Origin: Paractinoplanes polyasparticus
GTDB taxonomy: Bacteria; Actinomycetota; Actinomycetes; Mycobacteriales; Micromonosporaceae
Assembly (NCBI RefSeq): GCF_019710575.1
Contig: NZ_JAHWFK010000032.1
Coordinates: 1 to 64,000, forward strand
Direction of reading: 5' to 3'
DNA: 64,000 nt
Both the position numbers and the translations under genes were made by a program. Under the pieces are notes generated by a model, which was not told where the DNA came from, made no database searches, and was given only the letters and a program-made list of their open reading frames with translations. Shown piece by piece: positions 1 through 8,051 of this stretch. Numbering within the stretch: position 1 is the stretch's first letter; each line of letters begins with the position of its first letter.

Positions 1-72
1 ACCTCAGAGCGACACACAATCCAAGAAGCCCACGACCACCCCTCGACCCCGCCGCACGGGTTAAAACTCAAG

Positions 73-2775
73 CTAGGCGAGGGCTCCGGCCAGCTCGCGG
101 CGGGATGTGATGCCCAGCTTGGCGAAGACCTTGCGCAGGTGCCATTCCACGGTGCGGGGGCTCAGGAACAGCACCGCGCCGATTTCCGGGTTGGTGCGGC
201 CGGCCACGGCCAGGCGGGCGATCTGCGATTCCTGCGGCGTCAGCTCCTCGCGGGCCGACGTGCCCCGCTTGCGAACGGTCTCGCCGGTCGCGGTCAGCTC
301 GCGTCCGGCCCGCTCGGCGAAGCCCGCCGCGCCCATCGACAAGAAGGACTCGTACGCGATTCGCAATTCGCTGCGAGCCTCGGCGCGCCTGTTCTCGCGA
401 CGCAGCCATTCGCCGAACAGCAAGCGCGCCCGCGCCACCATCACGCTGAGCCGATCCGCCGGCAGCAGCTCGATCGCCTTGCGGAAGTTCCTCTCGGTGC
501 CCGGGGCCGGCCCGGCCAGTGCGTCGGCCAGGGCCTGGATGCCGGTCGCCCAGTTCGTCCCGGCCGGGCCCGTCCGCTCCCGCAGCCGCTCGGCGGCCCC
601 GGCCGCCTCCGCCGTCGAACCCGACCGCGCGGCCGCCTCGATCAACTCGATGAGACCCCAGTGCCAGAAACCCAGGTCCTCGTACGCGATGGTCTGCCGG
701 GCCACGTGCAGCGCCTCCGGATAGCGGGCGAGACCGTTGTAGAGCACCGCTTTGTTGTGGCCGGCGAGAGCGAGCAGCCGCCCCTCGGCCCGGGACCGGG
801 CGTCCCGCTCGGCCGGCTCCATCACATCCAGCGCCGGCCGTTCCGCACCTCGATAGGCGAGCAGATTGAGCGGGGCGGACGGCTGCGCCACCAGGCCGGT
901 GGCCCGCCCCAGCGTGTCCGCCTCGCCGACCAGCTCGGACGCCTCGTCCAGCCGGCCGGCCAGCACGAGGGCGCCGGCCCGGAACGTGAGCATCGCGGGC
1001 AGCATCGAGAGCACGCCGGTCTCGCGCGCGAAGCCGGCGGCCTGCGCGGTGAGCCGGTTCCAGGCCTGGTCGTCGAACAGCTCGTGGGCGACCGGCACGC
1101 CGATCCAGACCAGGCCGAGGTTCTCCCGGGCGTCGAGCGCGGCCAACGCCCGGGTCAGCGGCTCGACCGAGGCCGCGAAGCCGTCGAGCACCCAGGTGGT
1201 CAGCCCGGTCAGGAGCAGGCCGGCCGGGTCGTCGCCCGGTGCGACGACGCGGGCCGCCTCGGCCACCAGCCGGGCATCGCCGTCACCCAGCCGGCCGGTG
1301 TGCAGGGCCGCGCCCAGCGCCGACAGGTACGTCTCGCGGGCGGCCGGCAGATCCAGTTCCTCGAGTCGGCGGGCCGCGGCTACCAGCGCCCGTGCAGCGT
1401 CGCGGCCGTGATTGAGCCAGAACGCGACCTGGGCTCGCAGCCGTTCGACCCCGGCCTGACCGAGCGGGTCGAGCGGGCCGATCTCGGCCGCGGCCAGCAG
1501 CTCGGGCACGCGGGCGGGCGCGCCGGCCAGGAAATGCGCCCGCGCGGCGGCCAGCGTCCGGGTGGCGCGGGGCTTGGGGTCGGGGCTGAGCTCGGCCGCG
1601 CGTTCGAGGAAGGCAGCCGCTGCCGCCCGGCCGCCCCGGCTCAGCGCGCGGTCGGCCGAGCGTTCGAGCTCGTCGGCGACCGCCGCGTCGGGGCCGGCGG
1701 CGGCGTGGGCGAGGTGCCAGGCGCGGCGGTCCGGCTCCTGGTGCGGGTCGAGGACGTCGGCCAGCGCGCGGTGAACGACCCGCAGGCCGGCGGCATCGGT
1801 CGACCGCCAGCTCGCCGACCGTACGAGGGGATGACGGAACCGGACCCGGGCGCCGATCTCGATCAGCCCGGCCACCTCGGCCGGCCCCGCGGCGCCGGGC
1901 GGCACACCGAGGCGTTCCAGGGCGCGCCACAGCAGCGGCACGTCGCCGACCGGTTCGAGGGCGGCCGCCACCAGCAGCGTCCGCGTCTCGGGCGGCAGCT
2001 CGGCGATGCGGCGCCGGAAGTCCTGGTCGAGGCGGCCCGCCACCGGGCCCGGACCGGGACCGCCGAAGCCGAAGGCCAGCTCGGCCGGGGTCAGGCCGCG
2101 CGGCAGCTCGAGCAGCGCCAGCGGGTTGCCCTGCGTCTCGGCGACGATCCGGTCGCGCACGCGCTCGTCGATCGGGCCCGGCAGCACCGTCTCGAGCAGG
2201 GCGCGCGCGTCGGCGTCGGGCAGGCCGGCCACCCGCATCTCGGGCAGCCCGGTCAGCAACCGCTCGTCGCCGGGGCTGCGCGCGGCGAACACGAGCGCGA
2301 CCGACTCGGCGTCGAGACGGCGGGCCACGAACGTGAGGATCACCTCGGACATGCGGTCGAGCCACTGCGCGTCGTCGACCACACAGACCAGCGGCTCGTC
2401 CGACGCGGCCTCGGCGAACAGGCTCAGCACGGCCAGGCCGACGAGCAGCGCGTCCGGCGCCGGGCCCGAGGCCAGCCCGAACCCGACCGCCATCGCCTCG
2501 CGCTGCGGCTCGGGCAGCCGGTCGAGGTGGTCCATCAGCGGCGAGCAGAGCTGCTGCAGACCCGCGTACGCGATCTCGGTCTCCGACTCGACACCGGCCG
2601 CGCGGGCCGTCGGACCCGGCGCGGCGCTGCTCAGATGGTCGAGCAGGGCCGTCTTGCCGGCGCCGGCCTCGCCCCGCAGCACCAGGACCCGGCTCCGACC
2701 GCCGCGCACGTCGGCCAGCAGGCGATCGAGCTCGGCCAGCTCCCGGCGGCGCCCCCGCAGCGTTTCCGTCGGCAC
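73..2775 (-). CDS. LuxR-type regulator with N-terminal AAA/STAND ATPase domain
   Basis: A roughly 900-residue regulator of the LAL/MalT-like group. The N-terminus carries a Walker A motif GEAGAGKT (residues about 35-42) and a Walker B-like CVVDDAQWLD near residue 125; the middle is an Ala/Leu-rich helical region of TPR type; the last 55 residues form a LuxR HTH (LTPQESQIARLAVAGRTNPE then SPRTVEWHLRKVFAKLGI). The GTG at 2775 is chosen because AAGGAG lies 7 bases upstream and the ATPase homology begins directly after it; a longer open frame upstream is low-complexity and lies across the neighbouring small gene. The start is only 4 bases after the stop of that gene, so the two are probably translated together. 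The inducer and targets are unknown. Confidence 0.9.
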   Translation of the reverse strand: MPTETLRGRRRELAELDRLLADVRGGRSRVLVLRGEAGAGKTALLDHLSSAAPGPTARAAGVESETEIAYAGLQQLCSPLMDHLDRLPEPQREAMAVGFGLASGPAPDALLVGLAVLSLFAEAASDEPLVCVVDDAQWLDRMSEVILTFVARRLDAESVALVFAARSPGDERLLTGLPEMRVAGLPDADARALLETVLPGPIDERVRDRIVAETQGNPLALLELPRGLTPAELAFGFGGPGPGPVAGRLDQDFRRRIAELPPETRTLLVAAALEPVGDVPLLWRALERLGVPPGAAGPAEVAGLIEIGARVRFRHPLVRSASWRSTDAAGLRVVHRALADVLDPHQEPDRRAWHLAHAAAGPDAAVADELERSADRALSRGGRAAAAAFLERAAELSPDPKPRATRTLAAARAHFLAGAPARVPELLAAAEIGPLDPLGQAGVERLRAQVAFWLNHGRDAARALVAAARRLEELDLPAARETYLSALGAALHTGRLGDGDARLVAEAARVVAPGDDPAGLLLTGLTTWVLDGFAASVEPLTRALAALDARENLGLVWIGVPVAHELFDDQAWNRLTAQAAGFARETGVLSMLPAMLTFRAGALVLAGRLDEASELVGEADTLGRATGLVAQPSAPLNLLAYRGAERPALDVMEPAERDARSRAEGRLLALAGHNKAVLYNGLARYPEALHVARQTIAYEDLGFWHWGLIELIEAAARSGSTAEAAGAAERLRERTGPAGTNWATGIQALADALAGPAPGTERNFRKAIELLPADRLSVMVARARLLFGEWLRRENRRAEARSELRIAYESFLSMGAAGFAERAGRELTATGETVRKRGTSAREELTPQESQIARLAVAGRTNPEIGAVLFLSPRTVEWHLRKVFAKLGITSRRELAGALA

Positions 2776-2779
2776 GTGG

Positions 2780-3127
2780 TCACTCCTTCTGATCGTCCCC
2801 GCCCGCCATCGCGGCGGAACCGTTGTCCGTGGCCGCCGTCGCGACCTGAGCGTCGTGCCCGGCCGCCCGCGCGGCGGAGCCGTTGTCCCTGGCCGCCGTC
2901 GCGACCTGAGCGTCGTGCCCGGCCGCCCGCGCGGCGGAAGCGTCGTCCCGGGCGGCTCGTGCGGCGATCCGGGACACCTCGTCCACCGTGAGCGCGATGA
3001 TCGGCTCGTCCGGCCCGCCCGCGGCCAGCCCCCGCTCGACGTGCCCCACGTAGTAGTCCGTGGCGACACGCTGGTCGAGCGCTTCGTTGAGGGCCTCAGC
3101 GATCCGCTGAGCCAGTTCGTTCATCAT
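2780..3127 (-). CDS. small hypothetical protein with C-terminal 20-residue repeats
   Basis: A 115-residue protein not matched to a family. The N-terminal 60 residues (starting MMNELAQRIAEALNEAL) look helical and globular. The C-terminal half is an Ala/Asp-rich repeat, built on AARAAGHDAQVATAA, encoded by two 60-bp units. Its ATG overlaps the TGA of the upstream TetR gene as ATGA, and its TGA sits 4 bases before the LuxR start, so it is the middle gene of a three-gene operon. A second ATG at 3124 is equally possible. No Shine-Dalgarno is seen, which fits translational coupling. Function unknown. Confidence 0.6.
   Translation of the reverse strand: MMNELAQRIAEALNEALDQRVATDYYVGHVERGLAAGGPDEPIIALTVDEVSRIAARAARDDASAARAAGHDAQVATAARDNGSAARAAGHDAQVATAATDNGSAAMAGGDDQKE
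2801..2955 (-). repeat. 60-bp tandem repeat inside a coding sequence
   Basis: Two adjacent 60-bp units at 2821-2880 and 2881-2940 differ at 3 positions. Partial copies flank them (2801-2820 and 2941-2955). The period is 20 codons, so the reading frame is kept and the repeat changes the protein only by adding 20-residue blocks. Confidence 0.9.
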
Positions 3128-3579
3128 GATTGCCAACGGTAGGCCCCGCCGGACCTCAGGGTGTCGCCGGGAAGATCCGGTCCAACTGGTATGCGCTCGC
3201 GCAGCGTGTCGTCGGCCAGGAAGCGTACGAAATAAGCCGCGTGCACCAGGTGCCGCTGCCGGCGGTTCTCGTCGAGCGGCAGGAATTCGAGCAGGACGCT
3301 CCGCAGAATGTCGCGGGGGCCCGCAGCATCGCCCAGCGCGGCGACCCGCGCTTGGGCCTCCGCCTCGCCGTCGGCGTTGAGCAGGTCGAGCGCGCCGAGT
3401 AGCAGCTCCTCGCGGGTGCCGAAGTAGTACTGGAGCTGCCGCGCGGGCACGCCGGCGTCGGCAGCGACCCGGCGGATCGTCGCCTCCTCCAGACCTCCGG
3501 CGGCGGCCAGCCGCCAGACCGCCGTGGTGGCAGTGGCGGGCATGCTTCTGGCCGGCTGGGGTAGTCGCCGGGCCACCAC
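3124..3579 (-). CDS. short TetR-family transcriptional regulator
   Basis: A 151-residue TetR regulator. The DNA-binding domain is clear: EEATIRRVAADAGVPARQLQ followed by YYFGTREELLL is the classic TetR helix-turn-helix. The ligand domain continues to about residue 130 (FVRFLADDTLRERI) and then stops early; TetR proteins are usually 185-215 residues, so the last helices are missing. The GTG at 3579 has GGAG 6 bases upstream; an internal ATG at 3543 is an alternative. The gene overlaps the small gene behind it by 4 bases and is first in the operon ending in the LuxR regulator. It may be a truncated but coupled regulator or a decaying gene. Confidence 0.75.
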   Translation of the reverse strand: MVARRLPQPARSMPATATTAVWRLAAAGGLEEATIRRVAADAGVPARQLQYYFGTREELLLGALDLLNADGEAEAQARVAALGDAAGPRDILRSVLLEFLPLDENRRQRHLVHAAYFVRFLADDTLRERIPVGPDLPGDTLRSGGAYRWQS

Positions 3580-3645
3580 CTGACTCCGGCGCCCGGTGAC
3601 GCCGGCTCATTGAAGTGGTGCTGAACGCGCTGGCCGGAGTCTTGG

Positions 3646-4587
3646 TCAGGCGGGCTCGGGCTCGCGGCGACCCTGTTCGGCCGTACGGGCCTCCGCCTCC
3701 TCGACGATGCGGCGCTCCTCCGCGGCGTTCTTGCGGTGCTGGCTGAACGAGTAGACCAGCGCGGCCGCCCAGACGACGTAGATGACGGCGTAGATGCTGT
3801 AGCGGACACCGTCCGACGCGTCGATCCAGTCCGAGCGGAGCAGGGTGCGGCTGTTGGTGAGGATGATGACGCCGCCGACCGCAGCACCGAGCACGCGCGG
3901 CGGAATGTGGCGGACCAGCCAGGCGGCGATCGGGGCGGCGATCACGCCACCGATCAGCAGCGCGGCCACCCAGGTGAAGTCGATGTTCTCGGAGCCGAGC
4001 CCGAACAGGAAGCCCAGGCTCGCGGCCACCGCCACCAGGAACTCGCTGGTGTCGATCGAGCCGATCGTCTTGCGCGGCTCCAGGCGGCCGCTGGCCAGGA
4101 TGGCCGGGGTCCCGACCGGCCCCCAGCCGCCGCCACCGGTCGAGTCGACGAAGCCGGCCACCACACCCAGCGGTGCCAGGAACCGCTTGCGCAGCGGCAG
4201 GCCCAGGCGACCCTTGGGCAGGCCCATCGTGGTGAAGCGGATGAAGACGTACAGACCGAGCGCCAACAGGATCAGTGCCATGAGCGGGGCCGCGGTCTCG
4301 GTGGACAGCCCGGACAGGAACGTAGCGCCCGCGAACGCGCCGACCGCACCCGGCACACCGATCCGGAAGACGACCTTCCAGTCGACGTTGCCGAACTTCC
4401 AGTGCGAGACACCGGAGACGAGCGTGGTGCCGATCTCGGCCAGGTGCACCGTGGCCGAGGCCGCGGCCGGGTTCGTGCCGATGGCCAGCAGCAGCGTCGT
4501 CGACGTGACGCCGTACGCCATGCCGAGGCTGCCGTCGACAAGTTGCGCTCCGAGGCCGACGAGGGCTAGGAGGATCAGCTTTCTCAT
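3646..4587 (-). CDS. TauE/SafE-family sulfite or organosulfonate exporter
   Basis: A 313-residue polytopic membrane protein of the TauE/SafE (DUF81) family, which exports sulfite or sulfo-organic anions. Family features are the N-terminal LVDGSLGMAYGVTSTTLLL repeat motif and its second copy GFVDSTGGGGWGPVGTPAIL in the middle, each starting a half of about four membrane segments. A charged, cytoplasmic-looking tail ends the protein. The ATG at 4587 is preferred over the longer open frame because GGAG lies 5 bases upstream and the first membrane helix follows at once. An inverted repeat at 4633-4658 in its upstream region may be its operator. The exact substrate cannot be read from sequence. 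Confidence 0.88.
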   Translation of the reverse strand: MRKLILLALVGLGAQLVDGSLGMAYGVTSTTLLLAIGTNPAAASATVHLAEIGTTLVSGVSHWKFGNVDWKVVFRIGVPGAVGAFAGATFLSGLSTETAAPLMALILLALGLYVFIRFTTMGLPKGRLGLPLRKRFLAPLGVVAGFVDSTGGGGWGPVGTPAILASGRLEPRKTIGSIDTSEFLVAVAASLGFLFGLGSENIDFTWVAALLIGGVIAAPIAAWLVRHIPPRVLGAAVGGVIILTNSRTLLRSDWIDASDGVRYSIYAVIYVVWAAALVYSFSQHRKNAAEERRIVEEAEARTAEQGRREPEPA

Positions 4588-4632
4588 GGTCGCTCCAGTC
4601 CAGGCGCATGTGGGGGACGAATGCTGGGTGCG

Positions 4633-4658
4633 CCTATCGTGCCTACCATTTCGATAGG
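4633..4658 (-). promoter_or_regulatory. candidate operator upstream of the TauE exporter gene
   Basis: A perfect 7-bp inverted repeat, CCTATCG and CGATAGG, separated by 12 bases, lies 46 bases before the exporter start in otherwise unstructured sequence. Inside it CCTA and TAGG also form a shorter dyad. A repressor site is inferred; no regulator is assigned. Confidence 0.5.
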
Positions 4659-4782
4659 AGAACAGGCAAGAGCATCCCACCTCCGCCACCGCTTGTCACC
4701 CCCGGCCCACCGACACGCCGACCGGATGTCCTAATCGTCCGCATCCCGGCGTTCCGCAGCCGCTGAAACCGTGGGCCCCGCC

Positions 4783-5050
4783 GACCGTCGGTCATCTCAA
4801 CTGTCGTTCACGCAGACCGTCACCCGCGCAGACCGTCGCCCACCTCGACCGTCACCCACGCAGACCGTCACCCACGTCGACCGTCACCCGCGTCGACCGT
4901 CACCCACGCAGACGGCCACCTGCGCAGACCGTCGTCCAGCTCGACCGTCGCCCGCGCAGACAGCCACCCTGCGGAGACCGTCATCCACGTCGACCGTCGC
5001 CCGCGCAGACGGCCAGCCGGCTCGACGGTCAGCCTGGTCGACCATCAGCC
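4783..5050. repeat. array of about 17 degenerate 16-bp tandem repeats
   Basis: Contiguous 16-base units with consensus GACCGTCRCCCRCGYM run from 4783 to 5050; one unit (4959-4975) is 17 bases. GACCGTC is almost invariant and is a 7-bp near-palindrome. There are no spacers, so it is not CRISPR. The period is not a multiple of three and frames stay open on both strands, so it is probably non-coding. It fills the roughly 490-base gap between the TauE gene and the next gene. Confidence 0.9.
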
Positions 5051-5076
5051 CGTGGGCTGCCCTACGATCCCGACCT

Positions 5077-5238
5077 GTGCGTAATCGGTGGTCCTTGGTG
5101 TGGTACGCGGCGCTTCTCCTGCTGGTCACGGGCCCCGAGCCCACCCACCCGGTCGCTCCCGCCGACGCCTGCGCCCAGGTGATCGCCGCTCATGCCGACG
5201 CCCACGGATCCGAGGTCAGCTGCGCTGTCGAGTGGTAA
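5077..5238 (+). CDS. possible small secreted peptide
   Basis: A 53-residue frame starting at GTG 5077 just after the 16-bp array. It begins VRNRWSLVWYAALLLLVTG, a plausible signal peptide, followed by a short tail with two cysteines (ADACAQVIAAHADAHG then SEVSCAVEW). The frame is open upstream through the array, but that part is repeat-derived and unlikely to be protein. No ribosome site is visible and I recognise no family. It could be a small exported disulfide peptide or chance. Confidence 0.35.
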   Translation: MRNRWSLVWYAALLLLVTGPEPTHPVAPADACAQVIAAHADAHGSEVSCAVEW

Positions 5239-5301
5239 GGCCCGATCAGCGCGGGACCAACGGCCCTGACGGGACGCCGCGGCGAAGGCGACCGTGGAGG
5301 C

Positions 5302-5814
5302 ATGAGAGCGCTGATCGTCTACGAATCCCTGTTCGGCAACACCGAGGCCATCGCGCGGGCGGTAGCGGCCGGGCTCACCGACGAGTACGAGGTCACGGTG
5401 GCCGAGGTGGGCGAGACACCGTCCGTCGCCGGGGTTGATCTGCTGGTCGTGGGAGCGCCCACGCACGCGTTCGGGTTGAGCCGGGCCGCCACGCGGCAGG
5501 ACGCGGTGAGGCAGGGCTCGACGCGAGCCGCCACGACCGGCCTGCGGGAGTATCTGGATGCCGTTGAAGGGGTCCGGGCCGGGTTGGCTTGCGTCGCCTT
5601 CGACACGCGGGTCGGGCGGCCGTTCAGCGGCTCGGCCGCGCGCAAGGCCGACCGCCGCCTCCGCCGGCTGGGCGCACGACCGGCCTGCCCGCCGGAGAGC
5701 TTCCTGGTCACCGGCACCGCCGGCCCGTTGGTGGAGGGCGAGCAGAAACGTGCCGAAAGCTGGGCCGCCCACCTGGCGGCCGGGTTGGCGCCGGCCTCCG
5801 GCCGGGCCGCTTGA
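5302..5814 (+). CDS. flavodoxin-like protein
   Basis: A 170-residue flavodoxin-fold protein. The FMN phosphate loop is at the N-terminus: LIVYESLFGNTEAIARAV (residues about 4-21), followed by the second strand and the loop LLVVGAPTHAFGLSR (about 48-62). The C-terminus ends in a helical segment and matches stand-alone flavodoxin-domain proteins of actinomycetes rather than short electron-transfer flavodoxins. GGAGGC precedes the ATG directly. It stands alone, opposite to the iron importer genes; a role as an electron carrier is possible but not shown. Confidence 0.85.
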   Translation: MRALIVYESLFGNTEAIARAVAAGLTDEYEVTVAEVGETPSVAGVDLLVVGAPTHAFGLSRAATRQDAVRQGSTRAATTGLREYLDAVEGVRAGLACVAFDTRVGRPFSGSAARKADRRLRRLGARPACPPESFLVTGTAGPLVEGEQKRAESWAAHLAAGLAPASGRAA

Positions 5815-5960
5815 GCTGACTGGATGAGCGGGATCAGCACAGCCACATCAGCGCAAGCAGGGCGGCGCAAGCCCCGCCCCGCGAGCACCACCGCACGGAC
5901 ACCTTCCCACGAGCACCACGACGCAGGGCAGCGGCAGGAGAGGGCCGGCGAACCCCGCGG

Positions 5961-8051
5961 TCACGCGGCGCGGCTGCGCCAGAGGAGCCAGACGAAGTAG
6001 GGGGCGCCGATCAGGGCCGTGACCAGGCCCGCCGCCAGCTGGTTGGGGGCGATGACCGTACGCCCGAGGGTGTCGGCCACGCAGACCAGCAGGGCGCCCA
6101 GACCGACCGACACCGGCACCATCCGGGCGTGTGAGGCGCCGACCAGGGCCCGGGCCGCGTGTGGCGCCACCAGGCCCACGAAGGCGAGCGCGCCCACCGC
6201 CGTCGCGGCGGCGGCCGTCAACACCGCGGCCAGGGCCAGGAACGCCAAGCGGGCACGGTTGAGAGGCACGCCCAACAGGCGGGGCACGTCCTCGTCCAGC
6301 GCGACCAGGTCGAGCGTGCGGCTGCCGGCGAGGGTCAGCGGCAGGGCCACGGTCAGCATGAGCAGCACGGGAACGACCTGGCTCAGGGTGCGGCCGTACG
6401 TGGAACCGGCCAGCCAGGTCAGGGCCACGCCCACGTTCCACGGGGAGACGACGACCACCACGAGCGTCGTCACCGCGGTGGCGGCGGCGCTCACGCCCAC
6501 GCCGACCAGGACGATCCGGTCGGACGACAGGCCCCGGCTCGCGGCCAGGTGGTGGACCAGCGCGAACGTCGCCAGCGCGAACAGCGTCGCCGCGCCCATG
6601 ACGGGCCAGCCGCCGACGCCGGGAAACAGCAGCACTACCAGCACGGCGCCCACGGAGGCGCCGGGGGTGACACCCAGCAGGCTGGGCTCGGCGAGCGGAT
6701 TGCGGGCCACGGCCTGGACGATCGCTCCGGCCAGGGCCAGCGCGGCCCCGCCCAGCAGGGCGGCCAGCACCCGCGGCCAGCGCTGGTCGAGCACGAAGCT
6801 GACCTGGCGCCCGGCCGTCCCGTTGAGCCAGTTCATGACGTCGCCGAGCAGGATCAGGCGGTCGCCCAGCAGCAGCGCCGTCACGAACGCGGCGACGACG
6901 GCGACGCCGAGCACGATCCCGACCGCGATCACCCAGGCGCCAGTGCGCACCGAGCCGTTGGCGCCGCGCGCCGGAGCCGCCGCCGGGCCGCCGTCGCGCA
7001 GGCGGCGGGCCAGCCACACGAGCAGGAGCGCGCCGGCCAGGGTGGTGACCACGCCGGTGGGCACCGAGATGGCCAGCGACGACGGGATGGCCAGGCGCAG
7101 CACCACGTCGGCCGCGACCACGACCAGCGCTCCGGCCAGGCCGGCGAACGGCAGCAGCAGCACGTGGGCGCCCAGGCCGGGCACGCGGCGGGCGGCCAGC
7201 CGGGCGATGACCGGCGCGCACAGGCCGACGAAGCCGATCGGGCCGGCCACGACGACGCCGGTCGCGGCGAGCAGCACCGCGCAGCCGATCGACAGCACCC
7301 GGGTCCGGCGGACGTCGACGCCCAGCACGCGGGCCGAGTCGTCACCCAGGCCGAGCACGTCGAGCCGGTGGGCGAGCAGCATGGTGGCCAGCACGCCGAC
7401 GGCCACGACGGGCGCGGCCAGGGTGACGTTCTGGGTTCCGGACTGGACGGTGGTGCCGCTCCCCCACGCGAACAGGCCGATCGTGTTCTGCTGGAACAGC
7501 ATCAGCAGCACGGTCGTCAGCGCGTTCAGGGCCAGCGCCACGGCCGAGCCGGCCAGCACGAGCCGGGTCGGGCCGGCCGCGCCACCCCGCGAGACGAGCA
7601 GCACGAGACCCGAGGCGAGCAGGCCGCCCACGAAGGCGACGGCGCCGCCGGCGAAGAACGGCAGGGAGATGCCGAACGCGGCGACGGCGACCACCGACAC
7701 GTACGCCCCGGCGTTGACGGCCAGGGTGTCGGGCGAGGCCAGCGGGTTGCGGGCCACCGACTGCAGCACCGCGCCCGAGATGCCGACCGCGAGGCCGACC
7801 AGCAGTGCGGCGAACAAGCGGGGCAGGCGGCTGGCCACGAGCACGGCCACCGCCTGCGACCGCGCGTCGTCCGCTTCCGAGCCGGGCAGGATGGCCCGCG
7901 CCAGCTCGGCGACGCTCAGTGCGGCGGTGCCCTGCGTGAGGTGCACCGCCGACAACACGAGCAACAGCGCGGCCGCACCGGCGAAGACCGCTACGACCCC
8001 GTACGTTGTGGAGCTCTTGACCTCAGCCGCAGGAAGGGTGGTGGTGGTCAC
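5961..8051 (-). CDS. iron-siderophore ABC transporter permease, fused FecCD double domain
   Basis: A 696-residue permease made of two consecutive FecCD domains, the FhuB-like arrangement in which one chain supplies both membrane halves. Each half carries the family signature around the coupling helix: VGLAVGISGAVLQSVARNPL in the first and ALALAGAIVQAVARNPLAEP in the second, and each ends with a GLCAPVIAR / GLVAPHAARALVG segment. About 18-20 membrane spans are expected. The GTG start overlaps the TGA of the binding-protein gene as GTGA. It works with the adjacent lipoprotein and ATPase to import ferric siderophores, and is last in that operon. Confidence 0.93.
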   Translation of the reverse strand: MTTTTLPAAEVKSSTTYGVVAVFAGAAALLLVLSAVHLTQGTAALSVAELARAILPGSEADDARSQAVAVLVASRLPRLFAALLVGLAVGISGAVLQSVARNPLASPDTLAVNAGAYVSVVAVAAFGISLPFFAGGAVAFVGGLLASGLVLLVSRGGAAGPTRLVLAGSAVALALNALTTVLLMLFQQNTIGLFAWGSGTTVQSGTQNVTLAAPVVAVGVLATMLLAHRLDVLGLGDDSARVLGVDVRRTRVLSIGCAVLLAATGVVVAGPIGFVGLCAPVIARLAARRVPGLGAHVLLLPFAGLAGALVVVAADVVLRLAIPSSLAISVPTGVVTTLAGALLLVWLARRLRDGGPAAAPARGANGSVRTGAWVIAVGIVLGVAVVAAFVTALLLGDRLILLGDVMNWLNGTAGRQVSFVLDQRWPRVLAALLGGAALALAGAIVQAVARNPLAEPSLLGVTPGASVGAVLVVLLFPGVGGWPVMGAATLFALATFALVHHLAASRGLSSDRIVLVGVGVSAAATAVTTLVVVVVSPWNVGVALTWLAGSTYGRTLSQVVPVLLMLTVALPLTLAGSRTLDLVALDEDVPRLLGVPLNRARLAFLALAAVLTAAAATAVGALAFVGLVAPHAARALVGASHARMVPVSVGLGALLVCVADTLGRTVIAPNQLAAGLVTALIGAPYFVWLLWRSRAA

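Noticed and set aside
139..2991. Very long plus-strand open frames opposite the LuxR/STAND gene
   Set aside because: They are GC-frame shadows: composition is Arg/Ala/Gly/Pro-rich without domains, while the minus strand has Walker motifs and a LuxR HTH.
2776..3069. N-terminal extension of the LuxR regulator
   Set aside because: It is an out-of-frame reading of the small gene's repeats; a clear ribosome site marks the GTG at 2775.
4783..5050. CRISPR array
   Set aside because: Units are contiguous 16-mers with no spacers and no cas genes lie nearby.
4771..5076. N-terminal extension of the small secreted peptide through the 16-bp array
   Set aside because: The frame is open in several frames on both strands because of the repeat, and the period is not a multiple of three.
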